Shown piece after piece: positions 27,250 to 37,438 of a DNA stretch of 64,000 nt. Every line of letters begins with the position of its first letter. Positions within the stretch are counted from its first letter, which is position 1. The translations under genes and the position numbers were made by a program. The notes below the pieces were generated by a model. That model was given only the letters and a program-made list of their open reading frames with translations. It ran no database searches and was not told the origin of the DNA. Source of the DNA: Natronosalvus hydrolyticus (lineage in GTDB: Archaea; Halobacteriota; Halobacteria; Halobacteriales; Natrialbaceae); assembly GCA_025517525.1 (NCBI GenBank), contig JAOPJZ010000001.1, forward strand, positions 434,001-498,000. Reading direction: 5' to 3'.

Positions 27250-27642
27250 TCATACGCTCGTTGCTGGCTCGAGTTCGTAGCGAACGACTTCTCGAGCGGC
27301 CTCACCGAACCGGGGGTATTCGATCTCGAACGGCCAGTCGCCTTCCGCGGTGGGATCCTGGATGTTTTCAATGACTGAATCGAGTTCTTCGCCCGCTTCG
27401 TCGTAAAACGTTCCCCGGACCTCCACGTACGTCGGCTCCCGCTCGCCTTCGTTACGAAGGACGCCCCAGATGAAGACACGTTCGTCTTCAGTGCCCGGAT
27501 TCTCGCGGACCAGATCGGACCACTCGACGACAAGGTCGGCAGGCTCGAGGATCTCTTCACCATTTCCTGTAAAGTACTCGAGACACCCGGAGAGGGAAAG
27601 TGAGCCACCGGCAGCGAGCGCGAGCAACGAGCGACGTTTCAT
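27250..27642 (-). CDS. FxLYD-domain Tat lipoprotein
   Basis: The 130-residue product has an N-terminal KRRSLLALAAGG signal and a lipobox LSGC with the lipidation Cys at 19. The rest is a beta-rich FxLYD-like domain with GVLRNEGEREPTYVEVRGTFYDEAGEELDS. FxLYD proteins are surface proteins of unknown role. It is probably co-transcribed with the flippase gene that follows it. Lipid anchoring is inferred from the lipobox. Confidence 0.85.
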   Translation of the reverse strand: MKRRSLLALAAGGSLSLSGCLEYFTGNGEEILEPADLVVEWSDLVRENPGTEDERVFIWGVLRNEGEREPTYVEVRGTFYDEAGEELDSVIENIQDPTAEGDWPFEIEYPRFGEAAREVVRYELEPATSV

Positions 27643-27790
27643 ACGCTGGTTGTAGTTTGGCGGGCCAATGCTTCAGCCTTCGGGAACGAAGGAGGCACAC
27701 TCCCGCTATCACAGGTAGCTCACCGGTCGTTCAGAATATGGATGTCTTTGTATCGGCAGGTTTTACTACCAGGTCGTACCACGAAGTAAT

Positions 27791-28717
27791 ATGCTCGAGT
27801 TTGAGCAGTTTAGCGACGTCGGAGAGATGGAAGTTACCCGCGCAATCGGCGAGGCGTGGAGCGAGGAATTCATGGAGTTTGCCGATTCGGACGTCATCAT
27901 CATCGGTGGCGGGCCGTCGGGCCTGATCGCTGGGAAGGAACTCGCCGAACGAGGCGTGAAGACGATGATCGTCGAGAAGAACAACTATCTGGGCGGCGGG
28001 TTCTGGCTCGGTGGATTTCTGATGAACAAGGTGACGGTCAGATCCCCGGCTCAAGAAATCCTCGAGGATCTCGAGGTCGACTACGAAGCGGCGACGGATA
28101 CGGAAGGACTGCACGTCGCCAACGGGCCACATGCCTGCTCAGCGCTGATCAAAGCTGCCTGTGATGCCGGTGTCAAGATGCAGAACATGACCGAGTTCAC
28201 CGACATCGTCATCCGCGAAGACCACCGCGTCGCCGGGATCGTGATGAACTGGACGCCCGTCCACGCCCTCCCACGTGAGATCACGTGTGTCGACCCGATT
28301 GCCGTCGAGGCCGACCTCGTCATCGACGCGACGGGCCACGACGCCATGGCCGTCACCAAACTCGACGAACGCGGCGTTCTCGAGGCACCGGGCATTACTG
28401 ATTCCCGGGAACGTGGGAAGGTTATGGACCAGACCGAAGACGATACCTACGGCGCACCCGGTCACGACTCGCCCGGTCACGATTCGATGTGGGTCGGTCG
28501 GTCCGAAGACTCCATCGTCGAACACACCGGCGTCGTTCACGACGGCCTCATCGCGACCGGCATGGCCACGGCGACGGCCTATGGCCTCCCCCGAATGGGG
28601 CCGACGTTCGGTGCCATGCTCGTCTCCGGAAAACGAGCCGCACAGGTCGCTCTCGAGGAGCTCGAGGTCGACGCCGAACCGGTCGGACTTCGAACAGCCG
28701 TCCCCGCTGACGACTGA
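27791..28717 (+). CDS. thi4: Thi4-type thiazole synthase (active-site Cys form)
   Basis: The 308-residue product has the Rossmann motif [19 protein letters not shown] (about 35-53) and the Thi4 segments [16 protein letters not shown] and [17 protein letters not shown]. Thi4 makes the thiazole part of thiamine from NAD and glycine. Cys166 in REITCVDP matches the position used as sulfur donor in yeast and in Haloferax Thi4, so this is probably the single-turnover (suicide) form; sulfide-dependent archaeal enzymes have His there. The upstream 148 bp show no recognisable TPP riboswitch. Confidence 0.93.
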   Translation: MLEFEQFSDVGEMEVTRAIGEAWSEEFMEFADSDVIIIGGGPSGLIAGKELAERGVKTMIVEKNNYLGGGFWLGGFLMNKVTVRSPAQEILEDLEVDYEAATDTEGLHVANGPHACSALIKAACDAGVKMQNMTEFTDIVIREDHRVAGIVMNWTPVHALPREITCVDPIAVEADLVIDATGHDAMAVTKLDERGVLEAPGITDSRERGKVMDQTEDDTYGAPGHDSPGHDSMWVGRSEDSIVEHTGVVHDGLIATGMATATAYGLPRMGPTFGAMLVSGKRAAQVALEELEVDAEPVGLRTAVPADD

Positions 28718-28885
28718 TCCGCTATTCGCTGACCCAGTTACGGACTTTCGGCAGTAGGTGACGCCACCGATCCCAATAACCGCCTGTCACCGCTCTCGAG
28801 TCCTGCCATCGAGGAATCCTTCTATCGGCCTCGTTGCGTTCGCCGGAACGTACATCGTTTAGGGCTTCCTCCAGAATGGGCCGGT

Positions 28886-29773
28886 ATGACTGTTCTCGTT
28901 ACGGGTGCAACCGGTGGGGCTGGCAGCTGGATAGTCGAACGTCTGGCTCGAGATGGAACGGACGTGGTCGGCGCCGACCTCGAACGCCCACCACGCACAC
29001 GGGAGCGGGTGACCTTCCTCGAGGCAGACCTCACCGATCAGGGACAGACCTGGGAGCTTATGCACACGTACGAACCCGATGCAGTCGTTCACTTCGCCGC
29101 GATTCCTCGGGTGGGGCTCACCTCCGGTACGAAAACGTTCACCACGAACGTCGAGAGCACGTATCACGTATTCGACGCGGCCGGACAGGTCGGTGCCGAC
29201 GTCGTCTGGGCTTCGAGCAACTGTGTGTATGGCTCGGTGTTTGCCGAAGAACCCTGGCTACCACCATCGTTCCCGATCGACGAACGACAGCCACGTCGTC
29301 CCGAAGACCCCTACGGGACCTCGAAACTCGTGGGCGAAGAACTGGGTGCGATGGCAGCCAGAAAACACGGGATTGCCGTGACGTCGATTCGCCCCTGCTG
29401 GATCACGTTTCCGGGCAGCCAGAAGACTGCCCACGCTCGAGAGACCTTCGACCCGGCGACGGCAGACAGATCGGGGAACTTCTGGTCGTACGTCGACGTT
29501 CGCGACGTCGCCACCATGGTACAAGCCGCCCTCGAGCAGCGCTCGGAAGGCCACGAGGCGTATCTCGCGGCGGCCCCGAACAACTATCTCGGTCGGCCGA
29601 CGGCGGACGTGATCGAGACCGTCTTCGGGGAACTGCCGATCGAGTGCGTACTGGAGGGTGACCAATCGGCGTTCACGACCCGAAAGGCGCGAGCGGACCT
29701 GGGCTGGGAGGCCCAACACACCTGGGAAGAGACCGAACTCGAGACAGTGGATGGCCCTCTTTTCGTGGACTGA
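28886..29773 (+). CDS. NAD-dependent epimerase/dehydratase (extended SDR)
   Basis: The 295-residue product has the N-terminal VLVTGATGGAGSWIVERLA (NAD binding), VVHFAAIPRVG, the substrate motif SSNCVYG, and the catalytic YGTSK (about 148-152). It is an extended SDR. The substrate is likely a nucleotide sugar or a related compound but cannot be named. No other sugar pathway gene is adjacent. The gene is transcribed alone, convergent with a DUF7344 regulator gene. Confidence 0.9.
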   Translation: MTVLVTGATGGAGSWIVERLARDGTDVVGADLERPPRTRERVTFLEADLTDQGQTWELMHTYEPDAVVHFAAIPRVGLTSGTKTFTTNVESTYHVFDAAGQVGADVVWASSNCVYGSVFAEEPWLPPSFPIDERQPRRPEDPYGTSKLVGEELGAMAARKHGIAVTSIRPCWITFPGSQKTAHARETFDPATADRSGNFWSYVDVRDVATMVQAALEQRSEGHEAYLAAAPNNYLGRPTADVIETVFGELPIECVLEGDQSAFTTRKARADLGWEAQHTWEETELETVDGPLFVD

Positions 29774-29802
29774 TACGGTCTATTGCGTTTCGTTCCCGCC
29801 GA

Positions 29803-30210
29803 TCAGCGGTCGTGGCGCTCTATCGGATACGTCGAAGGTGTGTCGGATTCTGAATCCCGTGCCTGAGCCCCGATTTCAGTATCGTACGCCCGCATCGTGT
29901 CGAGAAGCGGTTCAACGGAATCGAAACGCGAGCCTCGAACGACGTCCTGATTCCGAGGGTCGTACTCGATAATCTCCTTGTCTGCAAGGCGTGGAAGATG
30001 ATTGTGCAACAACGAGATGCGTTGCTCGCGTTTGGGTTGCTCACCGTCGGCAGAAGATCGAGTGTCTTCGACCTGATCGGCGCCATATACGTCACTCAAA
30101 AGCGTTTCCACCGTAAGACATCGCTTGCTTTGCAGCGCATACAGGAGGTGACGTCGTCTCCAGTTGGCGAGTAACCCCAGAAGTGTATCCGTATCGAGAG
30201 CCGTCGGCAT
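29803..30210 (-). CDS. DUF7344-type winged-helix protein
   Basis: The 135-residue product has LLANWRRRHLLYALQSKRCLTVETLLSDV, matching the start of the DUF7344 wHTH domain also found at 8264, then LHNHLPRLADKEIIEYDPRNQDVV, the usual recognition helix and wing. It lacks the membrane segments of the 8264 protein and has a Ser/Asp/Thr-rich tail. It is likely a DNA-binding regulator. The target is unknown. It ends 29 bp from the convergent epimerase gene. Confidence 0.82.
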   Translation of the reverse strand: MPTALDTDTLLGLLANWRRRHLLYALQSKRCLTVETLLSDVYGADQVEDTRSSADGEQPKREQRISLLHNHLPRLADKEIIEYDPRNQDVVRGSRFDSVEPLLDTMRAYDTEIGAQARDSESDTPSTYPIERHDR

Positions 30211-30315
30211 ACCCGCAACTGCGGGATGGGGTGATACAACCTTTTACCCAAACCAATTAGGGTCGCCTTGCTATGTTTGGGGTAGACGTACTGTACCCTG
30301 TCACCTCGTACTCCG

Positions 30316-31101
30316 TCACGCCTCGAGCAATCGGAACCGAATCCGCTCTTCGCCACTGCCGGCCGTTTCGCGCCCGGTGATCTCGAGGCCCGCGAGTTCA
30401 CCAGTCGACTCGACGTGGGTGCCAGCACAGGCGACCCGGTCGTAGGGCGCGTCTTCGTTCCCGATTTCGACGATCCGGATCTCGGTGATGCTATCCGGGA
30501 GGAGATCGAGTCGCGTGCGCTCGGCGTCGAGTTGGGATTCGGCGACGTCACGATCCAACTCGTACCATCGAACCGGCAGGTCGTCGTCGATACGTTCGTT
30601 CACGGCGGCTTCGATTGCTGCCAGGTCCTCACTTTCGAACCGGTCATAGCGACAGTCGAGGCGGGCGCGCTCGGCGTACAACTGGTTGCCGGTCGTTGGC
30701 GCGTCGTACGCCTCGAGCAGATGTGCCGAAAGCAAGTGCTGGGCCGTGTGATAGCGCATGTGTGCATATCGACGATCCCAGTCGAGGGTTCCCACAACCG
30801 TCGCTCCAGGTTCGAGTTCGTCGAGTGGGGGCGTTCCCTCAAGTTCGTGGTAGATCGTGTCCCGTTTTTGGACGTCAACGACGGGCCACTCGAGGGAGTC
30901 CTCGGCAGCCACATCCCTATCGAGCTGTATCGTTCCGTGATCGGCGGGTTGGCCGCCACCGGCCGGATAGAATCCCGTGCGGTCGAGCACGAGTCGGCCG
31001 TCATCGAGTACTCGCTCAACTGTCGCCTCGAACGACCGGTGGTTCGTTTCCTCGAGATACAGTGGTTCGGTCACGCTCGAGCGAACGGGGGCTGCGTGCA
31101 T
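30316..31101 (-). CDS. alaX: Alanyl-tRNA editing protein AlaX
   Basis: The 261-residue product starts at MHAAPVRSSV. It has the editing-domain metal site HTAQHLLSAHL (HxxxH) and CAGTHVESTGEL (CxxxH), and the N-terminal FYPAGGGQPADHG segment of AlaRS-like proteins, so it is the AlaX-M form. It hydrolyses Ser- (or Gly-) mischarged tRNA-Ala. It is divergent from the HD gene at 31256. An upstream open stretch to 31173 has no family similarity. Confidence 0.93.
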   Translation of the reverse strand: MHAAPVRSSVTEPLYLEETNHRSFEATVERVLDDGRLVLDRTGFYPAGGGQPADHGTIQLDRDVAAEDSLEWPVVDVQKRDTIYHELEGTPPLDELEPGATVVGTLDWDRRYAHMRYHTAQHLLSAHLLEAYDAPTTGNQLYAERARLDCRYDRFESEDLAAIEAAVNERIDDDLPVRWYELDRDVAESQLDAERTRLDLLPDSITEIRIVEIGNEDAPYDRVACAGTHVESTGELAGLEITGRETAGSGEERIRFRLLEA

Positions 31102-31255
31102 ATCGATTTCGGACGTCAGGTCCGTCCGTGGACGCCATCTCTGTCCGGGTCTCGACAGGAGTTTTCGTGACATCGGTCCGAACCAAAGGCTAAAGAGTGA
31201 ATCAACCCATTATTCTCATAATGACTATCGTTCGTTTACTGCGGAGGGATTTATC

Positions 31256-31930
31256 GTGGGTGTCGAGATAACTGAGACCACGGTTACCGACGAGGAGTTT
31301 GAGAAAATGAAAGCGTTCGTCTTCGAGTATCTTGCGGCAAGCGTCGAAAAAGAAGACGAAGGCGGCCGAATGCGCTGGTATCCGTGGCACTCCGCCGAGT
31401 ACCGGCACAACCACATCCTCAACGTGGTGTCACTGGCGACCGAAATCGCCGAGAAAGAAGGTGCGGACGTCGACGTCACTCGCGTTGCGGCGCTGTTCCA
31501 CGACGTCGCCAAACTCGAGGCCGACCAGGAGTTACACGCCGAGGCTGGCGCACGCGTCGCCCGAACCTACCTGGAGACACAGGGTGACTATCCGGAATCG
31601 TTTATCTCGCAGGTGACCCGCGCCATCGAATACCACTCCTATCAGGGGCCGCTGAGTGATCTCTCACTCGAGAGTCAGTGTGTGATCGAAGCCGACCTGC
31701 TCGATAAGATCGGTGCCAACGGGACGGCGCTGATGCTGTTGCGCATGGGGTACGAAGCCCGAACGCACATGGACACCGACGAGATGGTCGAACGCGTCCT
31801 CGAGCGCGGTCTGGATGCTGCCTCACGCGTCGAGAGCGAGACAGCCGAGTCGATCGCTCACCGTCGACTCAAACGCGTCAAGTGGTTCAGCGAGTGGCTC
31901 GAAGACGAGATTGCGGCCATGGGCGAGTAA
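31256..31930 (+). CDS. HD-domain phosphohydrolase
   Basis: The 224-residue product starts at GTG 31256, with a Shine-Dalgarno GGAGG at 31243-31247. The HD motif is RHNHILNVV followed by AALFHDVAKLE; further metal ligands are likely His in EYHSYQG and Asp in EADLLDKIGANG. HD proteins hydrolyse nucleotides or phosphate esters; the substrate here is unknown. The open frame extends upstream to 30977, but that part has no family signal and overlaps alaX in antisense. Confidence 0.88.
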   Translation: MGVEITETTVTDEEFEKMKAFVFEYLAASVEKEDEGGRMRWYPWHSAEYRHNHILNVVSLATEIAEKEGADVDVTRVAALFHDVAKLEADQELHAEAGARVARTYLETQGDYPESFISQVTRAIEYHSYQGPLSDLSLESQCVIEADLLDKIGANGTALMLLRMGYEARTHMDTDEMVERVLERGLDAASRVESETAESIAHRRLKRVKWFSEWLEDEIAAMGE

Positions 31931-32149
31931 CGGTCGCTCGAGCGCCCGTATTTATCGGCCACGGGAACTCTTTCTCCCGTACGGGTACGTAAACCACCAT
32001 TCCCGACGATTGGCTCGATTCGCGCCACCGGGCGCGCAGCCACGCACGTAGCTACCGTGCCGTAACGGAGACGCCGTGATGCGAATGCCAGTGCGCCCGT
32101 CAGTCCGAAGTAGACGATGGGTTGATATCGAAAACAGGACTGACCCCGC

Positions 32150-32830
32150 TCATCGCAGACCGGTGATGCCCAGGGCCAGAAACAGCGCCCCAAAACCGGC
32201 GAGCACGACGCCACTCAACAGGGCGATTATCGGCGCGAATCGGTCGACGCGCTCTCCGACTCGAGCAAGCATTGCCGGGTACGCGACGATCCACACGGCA
32301 ATACCGCCGAAAAACCCCAGGAGAAGGGCTGGACTGCCCGTTTCGACGATGAGGGAGCCTGCGAGGGCGTTGCCAACGGCCGGCACGTGAGCGAATACGT
32401 CGAGTGTTCCCTCTTTGATCAGGCCGACGCCCACGGTGAGCCAGAACCCGATCTGATACGGGTTCGTGATCGAGAGCGCGAACGCCTTCTGAAACCCGGT
32501 GGCGTCGGTCTCGATATCGGTGGTGAACGACGCGGCCTCACGAGCGCCTTGCCAGGCACCGATCGCAAAGTACACCATCAGTGCGCCACCCGCGACGTAC
32601 AGCCCCGACTGCACCGTCGGATACCGGACGACGACCGCCACAGCGCCTGCGGCTGCGAGTGCGAAAAACAACACGTCCGCGAGCATTGCACCGACGCCGG
32701 CTTTGAAACCTGCGGTCCAGCCCCGTAACACGCTCTCTTCGGCGATGATAGCGTTCATCGGCCCGGGTGGGGCAGCGAGTGCGATGCCGAACACGATGCC
32801 GGCAGCGAGTGAGGCGACGATAGCTGACAC
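32150..32830 (-). CDS. LysE-family exporter
   Basis: The 226-residue product starts at a GTG (MSAIVASL). It has six predicted membrane segments and the family start FGIALAAPPGPMNAIIAEES plus ITNPYQIGFWLTVG. LysE-type proteins export basic amino acids, threonine or homoserine lactones. The substrate is not clear. It is divergent from nothing nearby; the gap to the HEAT gene (32831-33082) shows no clear gene. Confident for the family. Confidence 0.9.
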   Translation of the reverse strand: MSAIVASLAAGIVFGIALAAPPGPMNAIIAEESVLRGWTAGFKAGVGAMLADVLFFALAAAGAVAVVVRYPTVQSGLYVAGGALMVYFAIGAWQGAREAASFTTDIETDATGFQKAFALSITNPYQIGFWLTVGVGLIKEGTLDVFAHVPAVGNALAGSLIVETGSPALLLGFFGGIAVWIVAYPAMLARVGERVDRFAPIIALLSGVVLAGFGALFLALGITGLR

Positions 32831-33082
32831 GGTTGCCTGTGGGAGATACGTGAGTAAAAACGCTCCGGAGCGACTGCTACGAACGGTTTGTATCCTGCTC
32901 GAGTGATTGGCGCAGTTCCAGCGTCTCGAGGACGTGGGTCCGCTGGAGAACGGCTACCTCTCGAGAGTCACTCTCACCTCCTTAAGGATGGTTCGCACGC
33001 TCTCGAGCGTCATCAAATCCGCTGTTTTCCCGTCGCGATGGCGCCGAACACCGCGTTCTGTACTCCTCTCAAAAACGGATAC

Positions 33083-36000
33083 TCATTGTCGACCGCCAAA
33101 GCGAGTGAACAGCCCGGAGAACCCGATACGGTCGGCCCAGGAGGAACGTTCGTCGCCGAGCGCCGTGACACCCGCTGGCCCCACGGTACAGACCAATCCA
33201 TCGGCGACGGCGAGGGCGTGTATCGCGCCACCATCGTCGCTATCGTACCGCCAGCGTGCGGAGCCGTCGTCGACGCCCAGTGCGTAGACGACCCCACCGT
33301 CAGTACCGACACAGCAGAGGTCACCGATCACGGCCGGTGCCGTCGGCATGGAGCCGCCCGTATCGAACCGGAACCGCTCACCGCCCGTCTTCAGATCGAT
33401 TGCGTACACGCTCAGGTCGCCACTGGCAACGAACGCCGTGCCGTGTGCGACGGCGGGCGCTGTTTCGATCGCTCGACCGGTGTGGAATCGCCATCGGTGG
33501 GCTCCTGTATCCGACTCGAGTGCCGTTACCGTACCGGTTCGGTCGCCGACGAGAACGACCCCCGATCCGACAGCAACCGGTGTCGTGATGGGGCGCTCCA
33601 GTGACTGGGACCAGCGGTCATCGCCGGTCTCCGTCGAAAGCGCACGGACGACACCATCGGTGGTGCCGACGAAAAGCGTCCCGTCGGATACGGCTGGCGT
33701 CGTCGGAACACCTGCCTCGTCTCGCCGAAACCGAGGCGCTCCGGTCGTTCTGTCGACGGCGTGTATCGTGCCGTCGTCGCTCGTGAGGTACACCGTGTCG
33801 TCTTCAATCACCGGGCCGCCCCGAACCTGTCCGTCAGTTTCGTATCGCCAGGTCCGTTCACCGGTTTCGGCGTCCAGGGCGTACAGCGCTCCGTCTTCGC
33901 TCCCCACAAAGACGACTCCCTCGACGACCGCTGGTGCAGTGATAATCGATCCGTCGGTCCGGTACTCCCATCGGTTCCCGCCATCCTCGAGCGCGATAGC
34001 GACGACAGTGCCGTTGGTATAGCCGACGTAGACAGTGTCACCGACGACCGCTGGTGTGCTCGAAGCCTCGCTGTCAGCTTCGAACCGCCACTGGGCGTCG
34101 ACGCCTTCGATCAGCGGCTCTCCGGTGGGAAGTGCGCCAACACCGGCAGCCGTTCCACGTTCCATTTGCCAGTCCTGCACCGTCGTTGACTCTTCTTGAG
34201 CGGGCTGGTTGGCCGCTTCGAGCGCCGCGACGCCGTTCGATGCGGCTTCGGACACGATCGGAGCGGGGTCGCCACACTGTGGCTCGAGACTGGAAAGCGC
34301 GGCGGTTCGATCGAACTCAGAACGGCCGAGTGACGTGAGTGTCCGTGCCGCCTGCACTCGGACAGAAGCCACCGGATCGGCACGCAATTCGAGGAGCGTC
34401 TGTTCGAGTCGGTCGGTGTGGGCTTCGAGTGCTTCGAAATCGTCCGCCTGGGACAACGCTGTGAGCGTCCGAAGGGTATTCTCACGTACCAGGTCATCCG
34501 GGCTCTCGAGACCATCGAGCAAGGCGGGAACGATCTGGTCGTAACCCGTAGTATCTCCTTCGACACGACTGGCGAGGGCTGCACTCGCGGTTGCCCGGAC
34601 AACCGCCGAACCCGCTCCCAGCCCGTCAGCCAGTTTCGATACGGCAGTCGGTCGCAGCCGGTCTGCACCCTCGGCGAGTTCGGAGAGTCCGAGCGCAGCC
34701 AGACCACCAACCCAGGGATCGTCGTCGAGCCGGCGTCCGAGGCCCGAGAGCTGTTTGTTGAGCGCATCGGTGTGCTCGGGTGTTTCGCCACCGACCACGA
34801 TCGAGGTAACATCGAGCAACCGGTTATCGACGTCGTCGACCACGTCACGTAACACCGACGGTGACGCCTCGCTGAAACTGACAACGGCGCCAAGCGCCAG
34901 CACCGCGTATCCGCGTACGGATTCCGTGTCGTGCTCGAGGAGTGCCCGCAATCGATCCGACGATCGGTTTACGTCGTCCGGCGCAAGGACGGCGAGCCGT
35001 GCGATTTCGGCGGCGAGCGCGTTCATCGTTTCTGCGCTGTCTGCCCCTTCGAGGTGCTCGAGCAACAACGCTGAGAGAGGACGTCTGTCCCCGTTTTCGA
35101 GTCGCTCTCTGGCAGTGACGAGCCCTCGCAAATGTGCGCGACGCTCCAGTGGGCCGGCGACGCCGAGCCGTTCGGCGATCAGTTCCGCGAGCGGTCCCGA
35201 CTGGGACAGCGCAGGTGATACACACATGGCGTCTGCAATCGTGTGTGCGAGGCCGGCACCTGTGGCCATTGCGTCCGACGAGTTCGCTTCGGTCAGCTTC
35301 TGGGACGGTGAGACGACGAGCGCCGTTTCTTCGGTCGGATCGGTTTCGTCGGCTGCCGTCTCGAAGACGTTTCGAAGGACCTCGACGACGGTTGGCTCGG
35401 TCTCGAGCGGTGTGGTGAGGAGCGTTTCGAGGGTACTAACCAGGGCAATCCGCTCAACGATTGACGGTGACGGACCCACGCTTCGAGCGGCGATCGCGTC
35501 GATCAGCCGCCGTAGTTCGTCCGTCGTCTCGGGGAGGACGACGGCGAGTGCCTCGAACGCAGCGCCACGACGGGCTGGGTCCGTGTGGTCGGTCTCACGG
35601 AGAGCGAGTTCGAACGCCGGGCGTCCCTCGTAATCGGCACCGAGGATCTCGAGAACGCCGATGACGTTCGTCCTGACGGTACGGTCCGGATCGTCGGTCG
35701 CTCGAAACAGGCTGGTGAGTTCCTCCCGAATCGTGTCCGGAAATGTCTCTGCGAGGCGAGCGAGGGCAAGTGCCGCGTTGTTTCGAACGCTCGCATCTTC
35801 GTCCTCGAGTCGGGTAGCAATCGTCGCTGTCGCCTTCCTGACGTGCTCGGGCTGGGCGGCCGCGACGTCGACGAGGTCGCGTGAGGCGGCCCGGCGAACG
35901 GTTACGTCGTCGGCGGCGAGTCGGTTACACAACGCCGTAACCGCCGGGTGTGGGGCGGCCGTCCGCGTCTTTGCAACCGCGGCCAGTTCGCCGGCTGCGT

Positions 36001-37438
36001 ACCCCTGTATCCACTCGTCACCGTCCTCGAGGGCGTCGAGCAGGTCTGGCACGTCGGGGCCGTCCGTCGGCCCATCGAGTGCCACTGCACCCAGCGCGTC
36101 GGCTGCCGCTCGACGGACGTCATCGTCGGCATCGTCGAGTCGACCGGCGAGCGGTTCGACGACAGCGCTGATCGTGGCCGGGTCCGCGTTCGATACCGAG
36201 CGGATCGCCCGAATCGCTTCGAGTCTGTTCGGATCGTCGTCCTCGAGCAGGGTCGCCAGGTCAGTGACGATGGGTTCGACTGCCGTGGGGTTGTCTGGAG
36301 CGACTGCCGCGGCCGCCTCCGCGACGAACGCGTCGCAATTGGCGGTTTCGTCCTCGAGGCGTTCGGCCAGCGGCTCCATGGCATCGGTGGCTGCTGCTGG
36401 CTTCTCGGCCGCGATGGCTGCAAGCGTCGCTGCGGCGTCCGTTCTGATCGCCGGCAACGGGTCCTCGAGCCGGTCGACGAGCGCCTCGACAGCCGGGAGC
36501 ACTGCCTCGGCGTCGAACGCAGCCACATCACGGAGCGCGCTCGCTGCAGGTTGGCGAATCGCTGGCGCATCCGTGAGCGAGTCCCGCAGTGATTCAACGA
36601 CCGAGCAAACGGTCGCTGGCTCGGCTCCAGCAACCGCTGCTAGGGCGATGCTCGCGTCCTCACGAACGGGCTCGAGTGCGTCCTCGAGCCGAGTCGCGAT
36701 TGCATCGACGTGGTCAGTGAGGGCCTCAGGCTGTGCCGTCCCGATCGAGCGAACCGCCGCGATCGCAGCCGTACGGACACGGGGCTGGTCCTCGAGTCGA
36801 GCGACGAGCGATGGGACACAGTCAGTGACAGCGGTCGGATTCGATTCGGCAACGTCACGGAGTATCTGGGTCGCGTTGGCGCGAACGTCATCGTCGTCGT
36901 GATCCGTAGCCAGTGTGACCGTGCCAGCGATTGGGGTTACCACTGTGGGATCCGCACTTGCGATGGCGGCCAGGACGGCGGTGGCCCGATCACAGATGAA
37001 CGGTTCCTCATCAGCGACGTAGTCGGCAATCGTTTGTGCCGACCGGGACACTGCTGCCGGTTCTGCCTCGGCAACGGCAGCGAGGGCGGTGATCGCATCG
37101 GCCCGGACCGACGGCGAGTCGTCGAGTTGGGTCGTCAGGGCGGGCACTGCCGATTTCGCCGCTGACGGATCGTGCGTGGCGACTGCCGATAACGCAGTGG
37201 CGGCGTGTGACCGAATCGCTGGCTGGTCCTCGAGTCGCTCGGTCAGGGCCGGAACGGTAGCGGCGACGTCAGCCGGCCGGTCGGTCGCTTCGGCCGCGAG
37301 CGTTCTGGCAGCGTACTCGCGAACGTCCGGGTCATCGGCCGAGAGAAACGCCTCTAGCTGGGTAATTCCGACGGTTACTTCGATACCGCCGCCCGGTTCG
37401 CCGATGGGCACGTCGTTCGGAGAGTCATTGTTTGCCAT
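33083..37438 (-). CDS. Giant HEAT-repeat plus PQQ-type propeller protein
   Basis: The 1451-residue product starts with MANNDSPND and has no signal or membrane segment, so it is probably cytoplasmic. Residues about 20-1080 are dozens of HEAT-type helix pairs (for example PALTERLEDQPAIRSHAATA, VRENTLRTL). Residues about 1110-1425 form a 7-8-blade PQQ/WD-like beta-propeller with VYVG...GTVVAIALEDGGNRWEY, LFVGTTDGVVRAL and VVYALGVDDG units. No catalytic motif is visible. Both parts are protein-protein scaffolds, so it may hold a complex. The propeller type is normally periplasmic in bacteria, and its fusion to HEAT repeats is unusual. Confidence 0.88.
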   Translation of the reverse strand: MANNDSPNDVPIGEPGGGIEVTVGITQLEAFLSADDPDVREYAARTLAAEATDRPADVAATVPALTERLEDQPAIRSHAATALSAVATHDPSAAKSAVPALTTQLDDSPSVRADAITALAAVAEAEPAAVSRSAQTIADYVADEEPFICDRATAVLAAIASADPTVVTPIAGTVTLATDHDDDDVRANATQILRDVAESNPTAVTDCVPSLVARLEDQPRVRTAAIAAVRSIGTAQPEALTDHVDAIATRLEDALEPVREDASIALAAVAGAEPATVCSVVESLRDSLTDAPAIRQPAASALRDVAAFDAEAVLPAVEALVDRLEDPLPAIRTDAAATLAAIAAEKPAAATDAMEPLAERLEDETANCDAFVAEAAAAVAPDNPTAVEPIVTDLATLLEDDDPNRLEAIRAIRSVSNADPATISAVVEPLAGRLDDADDDVRRAAADALGAVALDGPTDGPDVPDLLDALEDGDEWIQGYAAGELAAVAKTRTAAPHPAVTALCNRLAADDVTVRRAASRDLVDVAAAQPEHVRKATATIATRLEDEDASVRNNAALALARLAETFPDTIREELTSLFRATDDPDRTVRTNVIGVLEILGADYEGRPAFELALRETDHTDPARRGAAFEALAVVLPETTDELRRLIDAIAARSVGPSPSIVERIALVSTLETLLTTPLETEPTVVEVLRNVFETAADETDPTEETALVVSPSQKLTEANSSDAMATGAGLAHTIADAMCVSPALSQSGPLAELIAERLGVAGPLERRAHLRGLVTARERLENGDRRPLSALLLEHLEGADSAETMNALAAEIARLAVLAPDDVNRSSDRLRALLEHDTESVRGYAVLALGAVVSFSEASPSVLRDVVDDVDNRLLDVTSIVVGGETPEHTDALNKQLSGLGRRLDDDPWVGGLAALGLSELAEGADRLRPTAVSKLADGLGAGSAVVRATASAALASRVEGDTTGYDQIVPALLDGLESPDDLVRENTLRTLTALSQADDFEALEAHTDRLEQTLLELRADPVASVRVQAARTLTSLGRSEFDRTAALSSLEPQCGDPAPIVSEAASNGVAALEAANQPAQEESTTVQDWQMERGTAAGVGALPTGEPLIEGVDAQWRFEADSEASSTPAVVGDTVYVGYTNGTVVAIALEDGGNRWEYRTDGSIITAPAVVEGVVFVGSEDGALYALDAETGERTWRYETDGQVRGGPVIEDDTVYLTSDDGTIHAVDRTTGAPRFRRDEAGVPTTPAVSDGTLFVGTTDGVVRALSTETGDDRWSQSLERPITTPVAVGSGVVLVGDRTGTVTALESDTGAHRWRFHTGRAIETAPAVAHGTAFVASGDLSVYAIDLKTGGERFRFDTGGSMPTAPAVIGDLCCVGTDGGVVYALGVDDGSARWRYDSDDGGAIHALAVADGLVCTVGPAGVTALGDERSSWADRIGFSGLFTRFGGRQ

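Noticed and set aside
27643..27790. Possible TPP riboswitch before thi4
   Set aside because: I could not find the conserved CUGAGA and ACCUG elements of a THI box in this 148-bp leader.
31858..32214. Minus-strand frame with a hydrophobic stretch (IVYFGLTGALAFASRRL)
   Set aside because: It overlaps the HD gene end, lacks a good start, and has no homology signal I can see. It may be a relic but is not supported.
32880..33010. Minus-strand reading frame VAVLQRTHVLETLELRQSLEQ ahead of a GGAGGTGA
   Set aside because: It has no start codon in frame after the Shine-Dalgarno-like sequence, so I could not support a gene.
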